Source of the DNA: an uncultured Verrucomicrobiota bacterium
GTDB lineage: Bacteria; Verrucomicrobiota; Kiritimatiellia; Kiritimatiellales; Tichowtungiaceae
DNA: 64,000 nt
Direction of reading: 5' to 3'
Assembly (NCBI GenBank): GCA_903831085.1
Contig: CAIKWE010000039.1
Coordinates: 1 to 64,000, forward strand
A program made the position numbers and the translations under genes. Shown here piece by piece: positions 52,309-60,629 of this stretch. The notes beneath the pieces were generated by a model that was not told where the DNA came from, did not search any database, and worked only from the letters and a program-made list of their open reading frames with translations. Within the stretch, counting starts at the first letter, position 1. Every line of letters starts with the position of its first letter.

Positions 52309-53922
52309 ATGACAAAAATTACGCGGGCGCTGTTGAGCGTCTCAGACAAAGCCGGAATTGTTGAATTCGCCAAGGCGCTGGCCGCGCGCGGTGTCGAACT
52401 GCTCTCCACCGGCGGAACCGCCAAAGCGTTGCGCGACGCAGGGATCAAAGTAAAAGACGTTTCCGAGTTTACTGGTTTCCCGGAAATGCTCGACGGTCGC
52501 GTCAAGACGCTGACGCCGCAGGTTCACGCGGGTCTGCTCCATTTGCGCGACAGCGAAGAGCACATGGCCACGATGAAAAAGCACGGCCTCCAGCCGATTG
52601 ATCTCGTCTGCGTGAATCTCTATCCTTTCGAAGCCACCATCGCCAAAGCCGGCGTGCCGCTGCACGAAGCGATTGAGCAGATCGATATCGGCGGCCCGAC
52701 CATGATCCGCTCCGCCGCCAAGAACATGAAGTTTGTCACCGTCATCACCGATCCAGCCGACTACGCCCGCGTTCTCGAATCTATGGATGCCAACGGCGGC
52801 GGCACGACCGAAGAACTTCGCTTCGAACTCGGCCAGAAAGTGTTCGCCCGTACGGCGGCCTACGACGCGACGATTGCCAACTATCTTGCCGGACAGATGA
52901 AAACCGCCGCGCCGCGCCCGTTTGTTAAAACCGCCGGAAACGGCGTCGAACTGCGCTACGGCGAAAACTCGCACCAGAAGGCGTGGCTTTACGTAGATGC
53001 CAAAGCCTCCGAAGCCTGTATCGCTCACACCGATGTCCTTCACGGCAAAGAGATGAGCTACAACAACTATGTGGATGGCGAAGGGGCGCTCGAAGCGGTC
53101 AAAGAACTTTCCGGCAAGCCCGGTGTCGCGGTGATCAAGCATACCAATCCGTGCGGCTACGCCACCGGCGCAACGCTGGCCGAAGCCTTTGAAGCTGCGT
53201 GGAACGGCGATCCCGTTTCCGCTTTCGGCAGTGTGATTGCCGTAACGCAGAAAGTCGATATGGCGACCGCTGAACTGCTGAAAGGCCGTTTTATTGAAGC
53301 GCTGATTGCGCCGGACTTCGAACCGGCCGCGCTCGAACTGCTTAAAGCCAAGAGTAAAAATATCCGCCTGCTCAAACTGCGCCAGCCGATGTCGAAAGCC
53401 GTGCCGCGTAAAATGATCAAGGACATCAACGGCGGCATCCTCGTGCAGGATGTCGATACCGACTCGATTGCCGAGTGGAAAGACGTTACCAAAACGGCGT
53501 TTGATCAATCCAAGCGGGCGCTGGCGGAGTTCGGTATTGCCGCCGCCAAGCACACCAAGTCCAACGCCATTATGGTGGTTCAGGAATACAAGCCGGGGCA
53601 GTTCCGCGTTCTCGGCATGGGCGCCGGACAGCCTAACCGCGTAGATTCTCTGCGCAAACTGGCCGTACCGAAAGCAATTGAAAATCTCAAGTTGCAGAAT
53701 CCTAAAATCACCGAACATGAAATCGCGAAAACCATCGGCAACTGCGTTTTTGTCTCCGAGGCGTTCTTCCCGTTCGCCGACAGCATCGACGAAGCTCACG
53801 CCGTCGGCGCGCGCTTTATCGTTCAGCCCGGCGGATCGATCCGCGACGACGAAGTCATCGCCGCCTGTGACAAATACGGTATCGCCATGGCGTTTACCGG
53901 CATGCGCCACTTTAAACATTGA
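52309..53922 (+). CDS. purH: bifunctional AICAR transformylase/IMP cyclohydrolase
   Basis: A 537-aa enzyme for the last two purine steps to IMP. The N-terminal MGS-like cyclohydrolase domain (about 1-200) has ALLSVSDKAGIVEFAKAL, LSTGGTAKALRDAG and FPEMLDGRVKTLTPQVHAGL. The C-terminal transformylase has ENSHQKAW, VIKHTNPCGYATG and NAIMVVQEYKPGQ. AAGGAG precedes this ATG; the frame is open back to 52198. A long hairpin begins at its stop codon. Confidence 0.97.
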   Translation: MTKITRALLSVSDKAGIVEFAKALAARGVELLSTGGTAKALRDAGIKVKDVSEFTGFPEMLDGRVKTLTPQVHAGLLHLRDSEEHMATMKKHGLQPIDLVCVNLYPFEATIAKAGVPLHEAIEQIDIGGPTMIRSAAKNMKFVTVITDPADYARVLESMDANGGGTTEELRFELGQKVFARTAAYDATIANYLAGQMKTAAPRPFVKTAGNGVELRYGENSHQKAWLYVDAKASEACIAHTDVLHGKEMSYNNYVDGEGALEAVKELSGKPGVAVIKHTNPCGYATGATLAEAFEAAWNGDPVSAFGSVIAVTQKVDMATAELLKGRFIEALIAPDFEPAALELLKAKSKNIRLLKLRQPMSKAVPRKMIKDINGGILVQDVDTDSIAEWKDVTKTAFDQSKRALAEFGIAAAKHTKSNAIMVVQEYKPGQFRVLGMGAGQPNRVDSLRKLAVPKAIENLKLQNPKITEHEIAKTIGNCVFVSEAFFPFADSIDEAHAVGARFIVQPGGSIRDDEVIAACDKYGIAMAFTGMRHFKH

Positions 53923-54027
53923 TATCGGCTGATTTCGGCGCATGGACTTCGTTGCAAAGGGTTCGCAGTATTTCATATACAGCTTCACCCTTTGCGCCTT
54001 GTCTCTGCGCCAAACTGAGCCGATATC
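53921..54027. repeat. 107-base inverted repeat at the purH 3' end
   Basis: gatatcggctgatttcggcgc (53921-53941) pairs with gcgccaaactgagccgatatc (54007-54027) at 18 of 21 positions. The interior has further partial pairing (gcaaaggg/ccctttgc). It may terminate or stabilise the purH mRNA. Confidence 0.7.
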
Positions 54028-54061
54028 AGAAAGGTGGGGCGGGCTCTCCGAGCACGCCGTT

Positions 54062-54096
54062 CCGATGTTTGGAAATATTTTTTCCAAACATTGGAA
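54062..54096. repeat. double palindrome forming a 14-pair hairpin before the phosphohexomutase gene
   Basis: atgtttggaaa (54065-54075) pairs perfectly with tttccaaacat (54081-54091), extended by CC/GG and one G-U. The right half also contains ttccaaacattggaa. Confidence 0.75.
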
Positions 54097-54147
54097 CCCC
54101 AAGCAGATTTATGCTATTCGTGAGCCTCATTTTAAAGGAGAACGTAG

Positions 54148-55662
54148 ATGGGCCAGACCTGGTTTAAGCTGCAGAATGGAAGTGATGTTCGCGGTGTTGC
54201 ACTCGAAGGTGTGCTCGGCGAACCGGTTACCTTAACCACTGAAATCGTCCGTCCGATCGGCTATGCCTTCGCGCAGTGGCTGGCGGAAAAGAAAGGCGTC
54301 CCGGCGAATCAGCTTAGGATTGCCGTCGGGAATGATTCCCGGCTTTCTGCGGAAAAAATCAAAGCGGCGGTTTTCCAGGGATTGGAAAAAGCGGGTTGCG
54401 GAATGGCGGACAGCGGACTGTCTTCGACGCCCGCGATGTTCATGGCGACCGTTTTTGAAAATCATGCCTATGACGGTTCGATCATGCTGACGGCCAGTCA
54501 CCTGCCGTTCAACCGCAACGGCCTCAAGTTTTTCACCCGCGACGGCGGACTTGAAAAACAGGACATCAAAAAAATTCTGACCATCGCGACGGAAACCGGC
54601 GTGTTTGTTTCCAAACCGGTTAAAAAAGTGGCGAAGATCAATCTGATGGACGACTACGCTGCGTCGCTGGTTGACGTGATCCGTAAGGGTGCGGGGCAGG
54701 GCGATAAGCCGCTGGCGGGGCTGAAGATTGTGGTCGACGCCGGTAACGGCGCGGGCGGATTCTTTGTAGACAAGGTGCTGAAGCCGCTGGGTGCGAACAC
54801 CAAAGGCAGTCAGTTTCTTGATCCGGACGGCAATTTCCCGAACCACATTCCGAATCCGGAAGAAAAAGCGGCGATGGATGCAATCATCACCGCTGTGGAA
54901 AAAAACGGTGCCGATCTCGGCATTATTTTCGACACCGATGTGGATCGTGCCGGCGCGGTCGATAAAAACGGCAAGCCGATCAACCGCAACCGCTTTATCG
55001 CGCTGATGGCCTCCATCGTTCTCGAAGAGCATCCCGGCACGGTCATCGTCACAGACTCTGTCACTTCCACCGGCCTGAAATACTGGATCGAAGAAAAACT
55101 CGGTGGCGTTCACCACCGGTTTAAACGCGGCTACAAGAATGTGATCAACGAATCCATCCGGCTGAATCAGGAAGGCAAGGACTCCTGGCTGGCGATGGAA
55201 ACTTCCGGTCACGGCGCGCTGAAAGAAAATTATTTCCTCGATGACGGCGCTTACCAGATTGCCAAAATTCTGATCAAAGTTGCGCAGCTTCACGCGAACG
55301 GCAAAGGTTCTGTGGTTGAACTGCTGGCTGGCGTACCGGAACCGGCGGAGGCCCGGGAATTCCGCGCAAAAATTAAGACTGAAGATTTCGGCGCGTACGG
55401 CGGGCAGGTGCTGGATGCCTTCACGAAGTTTGTCGAACAGGAGCCGGGCTGGTCGCTCACGCCGAATAATTTTGAAGGCATCCATGTGACGGTCGACGCC
55501 GCGCACGGCAACGGCTGGGCGCTGCTGCGCAAGTCGCTGCACGATCCGGTGCTGCCGCTGAATATCGAGAGCGAAGAAGATGGCGGGGTCGCTAAAATCG
55601 CCGCGCGCATGAAAGCCTTCCTCGCGCAGTTCGATCAGCTTGACGTTCCGGCAATGAAGTAA
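54148..55662 (+). CDS. phosphomannomutase/phosphoglucomutase
   Basis: A 504-aa phosphohexomutase with all four domains: DVRGVALEGVLGEPVTL at the start, phosphoserine loop MLTASHLPFNRNGLKFF, metal loop FDTDVDRAGAVDKNG, and sugar-binding METSGHGALKENYFLDDGAY. It interconverts hexose 6- and 1-phosphates for polysaccharide and LPS precursors, fitting with ugd elsewhere in the window. AAAGGAG precedes the ATG. A palindrome at 54371-54390 encodes FQGLEK. Confidence 0.93.
   Translation: MGQTWFKLQNGSDVRGVALEGVLGEPVTLTTEIVRPIGYAFAQWLAEKKGVPANQLRIAVGNDSRLSAEKIKAAVFQGLEKAGCGMADSGLSSTPAMFMATVFENHAYDGSIMLTASHLPFNRNGLKFFTRDGGLEKQDIKKILTIATETGVFVSKPVKKVAKINLMDDYAASLVDVIRKGAGQGDKPLAGLKIVVDAGNGAGGFFVDKVLKPLGANTKGSQFLDPDGNFPNHIPNPEEKAAMDAIITAVEKNGADLGIIFDTDVDRAGAVDKNGKPINRNRFIALMASIVLEEHPGTVIVTDSVTSTGLKYWIEEKLGGVHHRFKRGYKNVINESIRLNQEGKDSWLAMETSGHGALKENYFLDDGAYQIAKILIKVAQLHANGKGSVVELLAGVPEPAEAREFRAKIKTEDFGAYGGQVLDAFTKFVEQEPGWSLTPNNFEGIHVTVDAAHGNGWALLRKSLHDPVLPLNIESEEDGGVAKIAARMKAFLAQFDQLDVPAMK
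54371..54390. repeat. in-gene palindrome in the phosphohexomutase encoding FQGLEK
   Basis: ttttccagggattggaaaaa, same frame and wording as the pabBC copy at 60714. Confidence 0.7.
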
Positions 55663-55681
55663 ATTCAGTTTGATGATCGGT

Positions 55682-56500
55682 ATGAAAATAAAATTTCTGC
55701 TCGGCCTGGTTTGTATGCTTTTGCTGGCGGGTTGCTCCACAATGGATGCGGTGACCGGCCAGCAGACCCGTAACTTTTATTCCCTGCAGGACGACGTTGA
55801 TATCGGCACGCAGGTATACAGCGGAACCATTGAAGAGATGCGCGCCCGCGGCATAAAGGTTAATGCCGACGCGGCGAGAGTCGCGCAGCTTAAAGAAATG
55901 GTGCGCCGTATCAAATCAGTTTCTAATCTGCCGGATCTACCGTACGAAGTAGCGCTGATCCAGACGAATGTGGTCAACGCCATGGCCGCGCCCGGCGGCA
56001 AGATCATGGTCTATGAAGGGTTGTGGAATCCGAAAGACGGTCTGGTGAAAGACGATGATGAACTGGCCGCCGTGCTGGCGCATGAAATCGCTCACGTCAA
56101 CTGCCGCCACTCGACCGAAGCCATGACCCGCAATATGCTGCCCAGCCTGATGTTTATGGGCGGGGCGATTATCGCTCAGGCCAAAGACCGCGAAGATATT
56201 GCGCAGGCGTTGAGCGGTGTCTTTGTAGTCTACAACGGTATTTGGGTGACGCGCTACTCCCGCATGGATGAAACCGAGGCCGATACGGTCGGTCTGATGT
56301 ATATGGCCAAAGCCGGATACGATCCGCGCGCCGCTCTCCGTATCTGGGAACGCTCCGCGCAGCATCGCACCGGCGCCGATCCGGCCTCCAGCATTTTCTC
56401 CACCCATCCTGCTGACAGTGTTCGTTTGCAAAACCTGCGTGCGAAGCTGCCTGCCGCGCTGGCGGCCTATGAAGCCAGTCCGTACCGGAAAAAATTATGA
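55682..56500 (+). CDS. M48-family metalloprotease lipoprotein
   Basis: A 272-aa protein with lipoprotein signal MKIKFLLGLVCMLLLAGCST (lipobox LAGC). The zinc protease has AVLAHEIAHVNCRHS (HExxH) and third ligand in SRMDETEADTVGLMYM; NAMAAPGGKIMVYEGL is also conserved. It resembles BepA/LoiP-type periplasmic proteases that monitor outer-membrane assembly, but lacks a TPR domain. Starts at 55673 and TTG 55670 are alternatives; no clear ribosome site. It overlaps the next gene by 4 bases. Confidence 0.88.
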   Translation: MKIKFLLGLVCMLLLAGCSTMDAVTGQQTRNFYSLQDDVDIGTQVYSGTIEEMRARGIKVNADAARVAQLKEMVRRIKSVSNLPDLPYEVALIQTNVVNAMAAPGGKIMVYEGLWNPKDGLVKDDDELAAVLAHEIAHVNCRHSTEAMTRNMLPSLMFMGGAIIAQAKDREDIAQALSGVFVVYNGIWVTRYSRMDETEADTVGLMYMAKAGYDPRAALRIWERSAQHRTGADPASSIFSTHPADSVRLQNLRAKLPAALAAYEASPYRKKL

Positions 56501-57483
56501 AGGAACAATTCCGCTGGGGTATCATCGGTTGCGGAAGGATCGCGCGGAGCTTTGTGCGCGGCATCGAAAAACTGCCTGACGCTCAAGTGGTCGCGGCGGC
56601 CTCGCAGTCGCTGAAGCGGGCTAAAGTTTTTGGGGCCGATTGCGGTGTGCCGGCGGTTTACGGCGATTACGAGGAAATGCTGACCAGCGAAAAGCTGGAC
56701 GCGGTTTACATCGCCACCACGCACAACTTTCATTACGACAACACCAGGCTTTGCCTGCAGTACAACCGCCCCGTGCTGTGCGAAAAAGCTTTCACCGTCA
56801 ATGCCGCGCAGGCGGCGGAGCTGATTGATCTGGCGCGGAAGAAAAAACTCTTTTTGATGGAGGCGATGTGGACGCGTTTTATGCCTTGTATCGTCCGGCT
56901 GCGCGGACTGCTTCAGGACGGCGTGATCGGCGAGGTGACGCACCTGAAAGCATCATTTGGTATTCACACGAAGAAAATATTCCCGTGGCAGCGGATGCTC
57001 AGTAAAAAACTGGCGGGCGGCGCACTGCTCGATCTCGGCATCTATCCGGTTTCCTTTGCCCGCATGGTGTTCGGTCAACCGCCCGCGGAAATCACCAGTC
57101 GCGCCAAGATCGGCTGGACCGGCGTGGATGAGACCTCGGAATATTTTTTCAACTATCCAAACGGTGCCCGCGCCGAACTGTTCTCCTCGTTCCGAAAGAG
57201 AGTTCCGCACGACGCCATATTGACCGGCACAGAGGGAGCCATTCACATTCCTGATTTTTTTCATCCCTCACGCATGACCATTGCCCGGCGCGGTGCCGCG
57301 CCTGAAACGCTTGAAATTCCTTATGAACCGACCGGCTACCAGTATGAAGCCTCTGAAGTCGCCGCCTGCCTACGCGATGGGCGCACCGAAAGCACCGTGA
57401 TGCCGCTCGATGAAACCCTCGAAATCATGCGCACGCTCGATACGCTTCGCGCCCAGTGGAATATGAAATACCCCGGCGAGTAG
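56497..57483 (+). CDS. Gfo/Idh/MocA-family NAD(P)-dependent oxidoreductase
   Basis: A 328-aa enzyme. Rossmann start WGIIGCGRIARSFVRGIEKL, then YIATTHNFHYDNTRLCLQYN and the EKP-like motif VLCEKAFTVNAAQA with its Lys. The C-terminal alpha/beta domain contains GGALLDLGIYPVSFARMVFG. It resembles trans-dihydrodiol/1,5-anhydrofructose-type members; the substrate is unknown. Coupled to the M48 protease gene. Confidence 0.9.
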   Translation: MKEQFRWGIIGCGRIARSFVRGIEKLPDAQVVAAASQSLKRAKVFGADCGVPAVYGDYEEMLTSEKLDAVYIATTHNFHYDNTRLCLQYNRPVLCEKAFTVNAAQAAELIDLARKKKLFLMEAMWTRFMPCIVRLRGLLQDGVIGEVTHLKASFGIHTKKIFPWQRMLSKKLAGGALLDLGIYPVSFARMVFGQPPAEITSRAKIGWTGVDETSEYFFNYPNGARAELFSSFRKRVPHDAILTGTEGAIHIPDFFHPSRMTIARRGAAPETLEIPYEPTGYQYEASEVAACLRDGRTESTVMPLDETLEIMRTLDTLRAQWNMKYPGE

Positions 57484-57626
57484 GGCGCCTTTCCACCCGA
57501 GCAACGCGAGAGAGGCACCGCTATTGCGGGGCAACGACCAACGGGAGAGGCAAACATCGGAAAATCGGGTTTGGCATCCCCTTCCATTCGTGTACATTCG
57601 GTGCCTCTTTTGGAAAAGGAATTTCT

Positions 57627-60600
57627 ATGATTTACCGGATTGAAATCGGACTGAAGCCGGGCGTGCCGGATGCACGTGGACGCGGCGTGATCGGCCGGGC
57701 GAAAAGCGCACTGGGCATGAAAATCAAGGCCTGCCAGACGCGCGACGTTTATAAGGCGGTTGCCAACATCAAGAAATCCGAAGCCAAGGCTGTTCAGCTC
57801 GGCTTCGCCGATGCCGTGGTCGCCCGTTCCGCACTCGGCCGCTTGAAAGCGCCGGGCAGTTTTGACTGGATGCTCGAAATCGGTTTTAAACCGGGCGTCA
57901 CCGATAACGTCGGCCGCACCGCCCGCGGCGCAATGGCCGATATTCTCGGTCGTGAACTGGCGTGGGAAGAACAGGTTTACACGTCGCTCCAATATTTCCT
58001 GAAAGGCGACCTGACGCGCGAAGACATTCTGCATCTCGGCAAAGACCTGCTGGCCAATACGCTGATTCAGACGATTCAGGTTTTCTCCAAAGAGGAGTGG
58101 CTGGCCGCGGAACCGGATCTGACCGCCCCGATCTTCGATGATCATCCCGAAATCAAGGTCAACCTCATTGAACTGCCGGACAATGACGCCGCGCTGATGA
58201 AAATCTCCAGCGACGGCATCCTGTCGCTCTCACTCGATGAAATGCGCGCGATCCGCAATCATTATCTGCACGACGACGTGAAAGTACATCGCACCGAACT
58301 GGGTCTGCCGCAGTGGCCGACCGATGTCGAACTCGAGTGCATCGCCCAGACCTGGTCGGAACATTGTTCGCACAAAATTTTCGCCGGAACGGTTGAGTAC
58401 AAAGACGCCGAAACCGGCGAAGAGGAACTCATCAACTCGCTCTATAAAACCTACGTCAAAGCCTCGACCAAGAAGGTGGCCGAAAAAATCGACTGGCTGG
58501 TTTCTGTCTTCACCGACAACGCGGGTGTGATCAAATTCAACGAAGACCTCCATCTGGTCTATAAAGTCGAAACGCACAACTCGCCGTCCGCGCTGGATCC
58601 GTTTGGCGGGTCGATGACCGGTATCGTCGGCGTCAATCGCGACCCGATGGGTACCGGTATGGGCGCCCAGCTGGTTTCCAATGTCTGGGGCTACTGCCTC
58701 GGCTCACCGTTCTACGATAAAGAAATTCCCGCCGGTCTGATGCACCCGCGCCGCATTCGTGACGGCGTGCATGACGGCGTGATCGCGGGCGGCAATGAGT
58801 CGGGCGTTCCGTACAGCCGCGGCTTTGAATGTTTCGACGAACGTTACCTCGGCAAGCCGCTGGTATACTGCGGCACGATGGGAACTCTGCCGGTCAATGT
58901 TGGCGGTCGGCCTTCTGAACGCAAAGAGGTGCAGGTTGGCGACTGGACCGTCATGTGCGGCGGCCGCATCGGCAAAGACGGCATTCACGGCGCGACGTTC
59001 TCGTCCGAAGAACTGCGCACCGAATCTCCCGCGCAGGCGGTGCAGATCGGCGACCCGCTCACCCAGCGCAAGCTCTACGAATTTCTGATGGAAGCTCGCG
59101 ACCTTGGACTCTTCCGCTGCATCACCGACAACGGTGCTGGCGGAATTTCCTGCTCGTTCGGCGAGATGGGTAAATATTCCGGCGGCTGTGAATGCGAACT
59201 CAAAGACGCGCCGCTCAAATATGAAGGGCTCCAGCCGTGGGAAATTCTGGTTTCCGAGGCGCAGGAGCGCATGACGCTGGCCGTCCAGCCGGAATGCCGC
59301 GAAGCCTTCGAAAAGCTCGCCAAACAACGCGATGTTGAAGTCGCCTTCATGGGCAAATACAACGACTCCGGCTACTTTACCGTCAAGTATGACGGCGAGG
59401 TTGTCGCCAGCCTCGACATGGATTTCCTTTATGAAACGGGTTGTCCGAAACTGCACATGAAGGGCATCTGGAAAAAACCCGAAATTCCGACTCCGGAAAA
59501 AGCGCGCGGCGGCAACCGCACCAAACAGCTCCGCCAGATGATGGGTCGCCTCAACATTTGCTCCCGCGAATATAAGAGCCGCATCTACGATGGCGAGGTC
59601 AAAGGGCTTTCCGTTGTGAAACCGTTTGTCGGCGTTAACGCCGATGTGCCGTCCGACGCCACCGTCATGCGCATCGAGTACGACAAAGATCGCGGCGCGA
59701 TTCTGGCCGAAGGCATCAACCCGTGGTTTTCGGATATCGACACCTACCACATGACCGCATCAGTCATCGACGAAGCGATCCGTCGTGTCATCAGCGTCGG
59801 CGGACGTCTCGACCGTATCGCCATTCTCGACAACTTCTGCTGGCCCGATCCGGTACAGTCGGACAAGACGCCCGACGGCGAATACAAAATGGCGCAGCTC
59901 GTCCGCTCCAACAAGGCGCTCTACGACTACACCGTCGCGTTCGGCACGCCGGCGGTTTCCGGTAAGGACTCCTGCAAGAACGACTCGACGCGCGGCGGCA
60001 AGAAAATCTCTATTCCGCCGACGCTGCTCATCTCGTCGATCGGTCAGATCGACGATGTGAAGAAGGCCGTCACTATGCCGCTCAAAGAGGCGGGCAGTCT
60101 GATTTATATGGTCGGCGTGACGAAAAACGAGCTCGGTGCCTCCGAATGGAACCGCATGCTCGCCGAAGAGCAGGGCAATCCATGGAACTACGGTGGCGAC
60201 GCGCCGGCCGTGGACGCCAAAGCCGCGCTGGCGATTTACCGCGCGATGAACAAAGCGCAGGACGAAGGGATTCTTCTTTCCTCGCACACGCCGTCTAAAG
60301 GCGGACTCGCCGTCGGCCTCGCACTCATCTGTATGGGCGGCGGTCTCGGCGCGGAAATTGATCTTTCCAAAGTCCCGATGGTTGGGAAACAGAAGCTCAA
60401 AGACGATTCGATTCTCTTCTCTGAATCCAACAGCCGCTTCGTTGTTTCGGTGAAACCTGAAAACGCGGCACGCTTCGAAGAACTCTTCGCCGGACTGCCG
60501 GTCGCTCAGATCGGAACCGTCACCGCTGACAAGAAGCTGGTTGTGAAGGGCGGCAAAGGTGCTACACGAATCGACACCGACCTCGAAACACTCCGTAAGC

Positions 60601-60629
60601 CGTTCAAAAAAACCCTCTACGGCATTTGA
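57627..60629 (+). CDS. purL: phosphoribosylformylglycinamidine synthase, PurL with fused N-terminal PurS-like repeats
   Basis: A 1000-aa ATP-dependent FGAM synthase subunit. The first 160 residues contain two PurS-like halves, MIYRIEIGLKPGVPDARGRG and DWMLEIGFKPGVTDNVGRTA. The PurL body follows: TWSEHCSHKIFAG, ETHNSPSALDPFGGSMTGIV, GNESGVPYSRGF, TDNGAGGISCSFGEMG and the second half with VSVGGRLDRIAILDNFCWPD. The glutaminase domain is not attached; purQ lies 1.9 kb downstream. The ATG at 57627 is chosen as homology begins there (AAAAGGAATTTCT upstream); the frame is open to 57456. It overlaps pabBC by ATGA. Confidence 0.95.
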   Translation: MIYRIEIGLKPGVPDARGRGVIGRAKSALGMKIKACQTRDVYKAVANIKKSEAKAVQLGFADAVVARSALGRLKAPGSFDWMLEIGFKPGVTDNVGRTARGAMADILGRELAWEEQVYTSLQYFLKGDLTREDILHLGKDLLANTLIQTIQVFSKEEWLAAEPDLTAPIFDDHPEIKVNLIELPDNDAALMKISSDGILSLSLDEMRAIRNHYLHDDVKVHRTELGLPQWPTDVELECIAQTWSEHCSHKIFAGTVEYKDAETGEEELINSLYKTYVKASTKKVAEKIDWLVSVFTDNAGVIKFNEDLHLVYKVETHNSPSALDPFGGSMTGIVGVNRDPMGTGMGAQLVSNVWGYCLGSPFYDKEIPAGLMHPRRIRDGVHDGVIAGGNESGVPYSRGFECFDERYLGKPLVYCGTMGTLPVNVGGRPSERKEVQVGDWTVMCGGRIGKDGIHGATFSSEELRTESPAQAVQIGDPLTQRKLYEFLMEARDLGLFRCITDNGAGGISCSFGEMGKYSGGCECELKDAPLKYEGLQPWEILVSEAQERMTLAVQPECREAFEKLAKQRDVEVAFMGKYNDSGYFTVKYDGEVVASLDMDFLYETGCPKLHMKGIWKKPEIPTPEKARGGNRTKQLRQMMGRLNICSREYKSRIYDGEVKGLSVVKPFVGVNADVPSDATVMRIEYDKDRGAILAEGINPWFSDIDTYHMTASVIDEAIRRVISVGGRLDRIAILDNFCWPDPVQSDKTPDGEYKMAQLVRSNKALYDYTVAFGTPAVSGKDSCKNDSTRGGKKISIPPTLLISSIGQIDDVKKAVTMPLKEAGSLIYMVGVTKNELGASEWNRMLAEEQGNPWNYGGDAPAVDAKAALAIYRAMNKAQDEGILLSSHTPSKGGLAVGLALICMGGGLGAEIDLSKVPMVGKQKLKDDSILFSESNSRFVVSVKPENAARFEELFAGLPVAQIGTVTADKKLVVKGGKGATRIDTDLETLRKPFKKTLYGI

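Noticed and set aside
52342-54102. 586-codon open frame on the minus strand opposite purH
   Set aside because: It mirrors purH in the complementary frame; the translation is Arg/Gly/Phe-rich with no recognisable domain, while the plus strand encodes a complete enzyme.
54232-55740. 502-codon open frame opposite the phosphohexomutase
   Set aside because: Shadow of a GC-biased gene; the plus-strand product has all catalytic loops.
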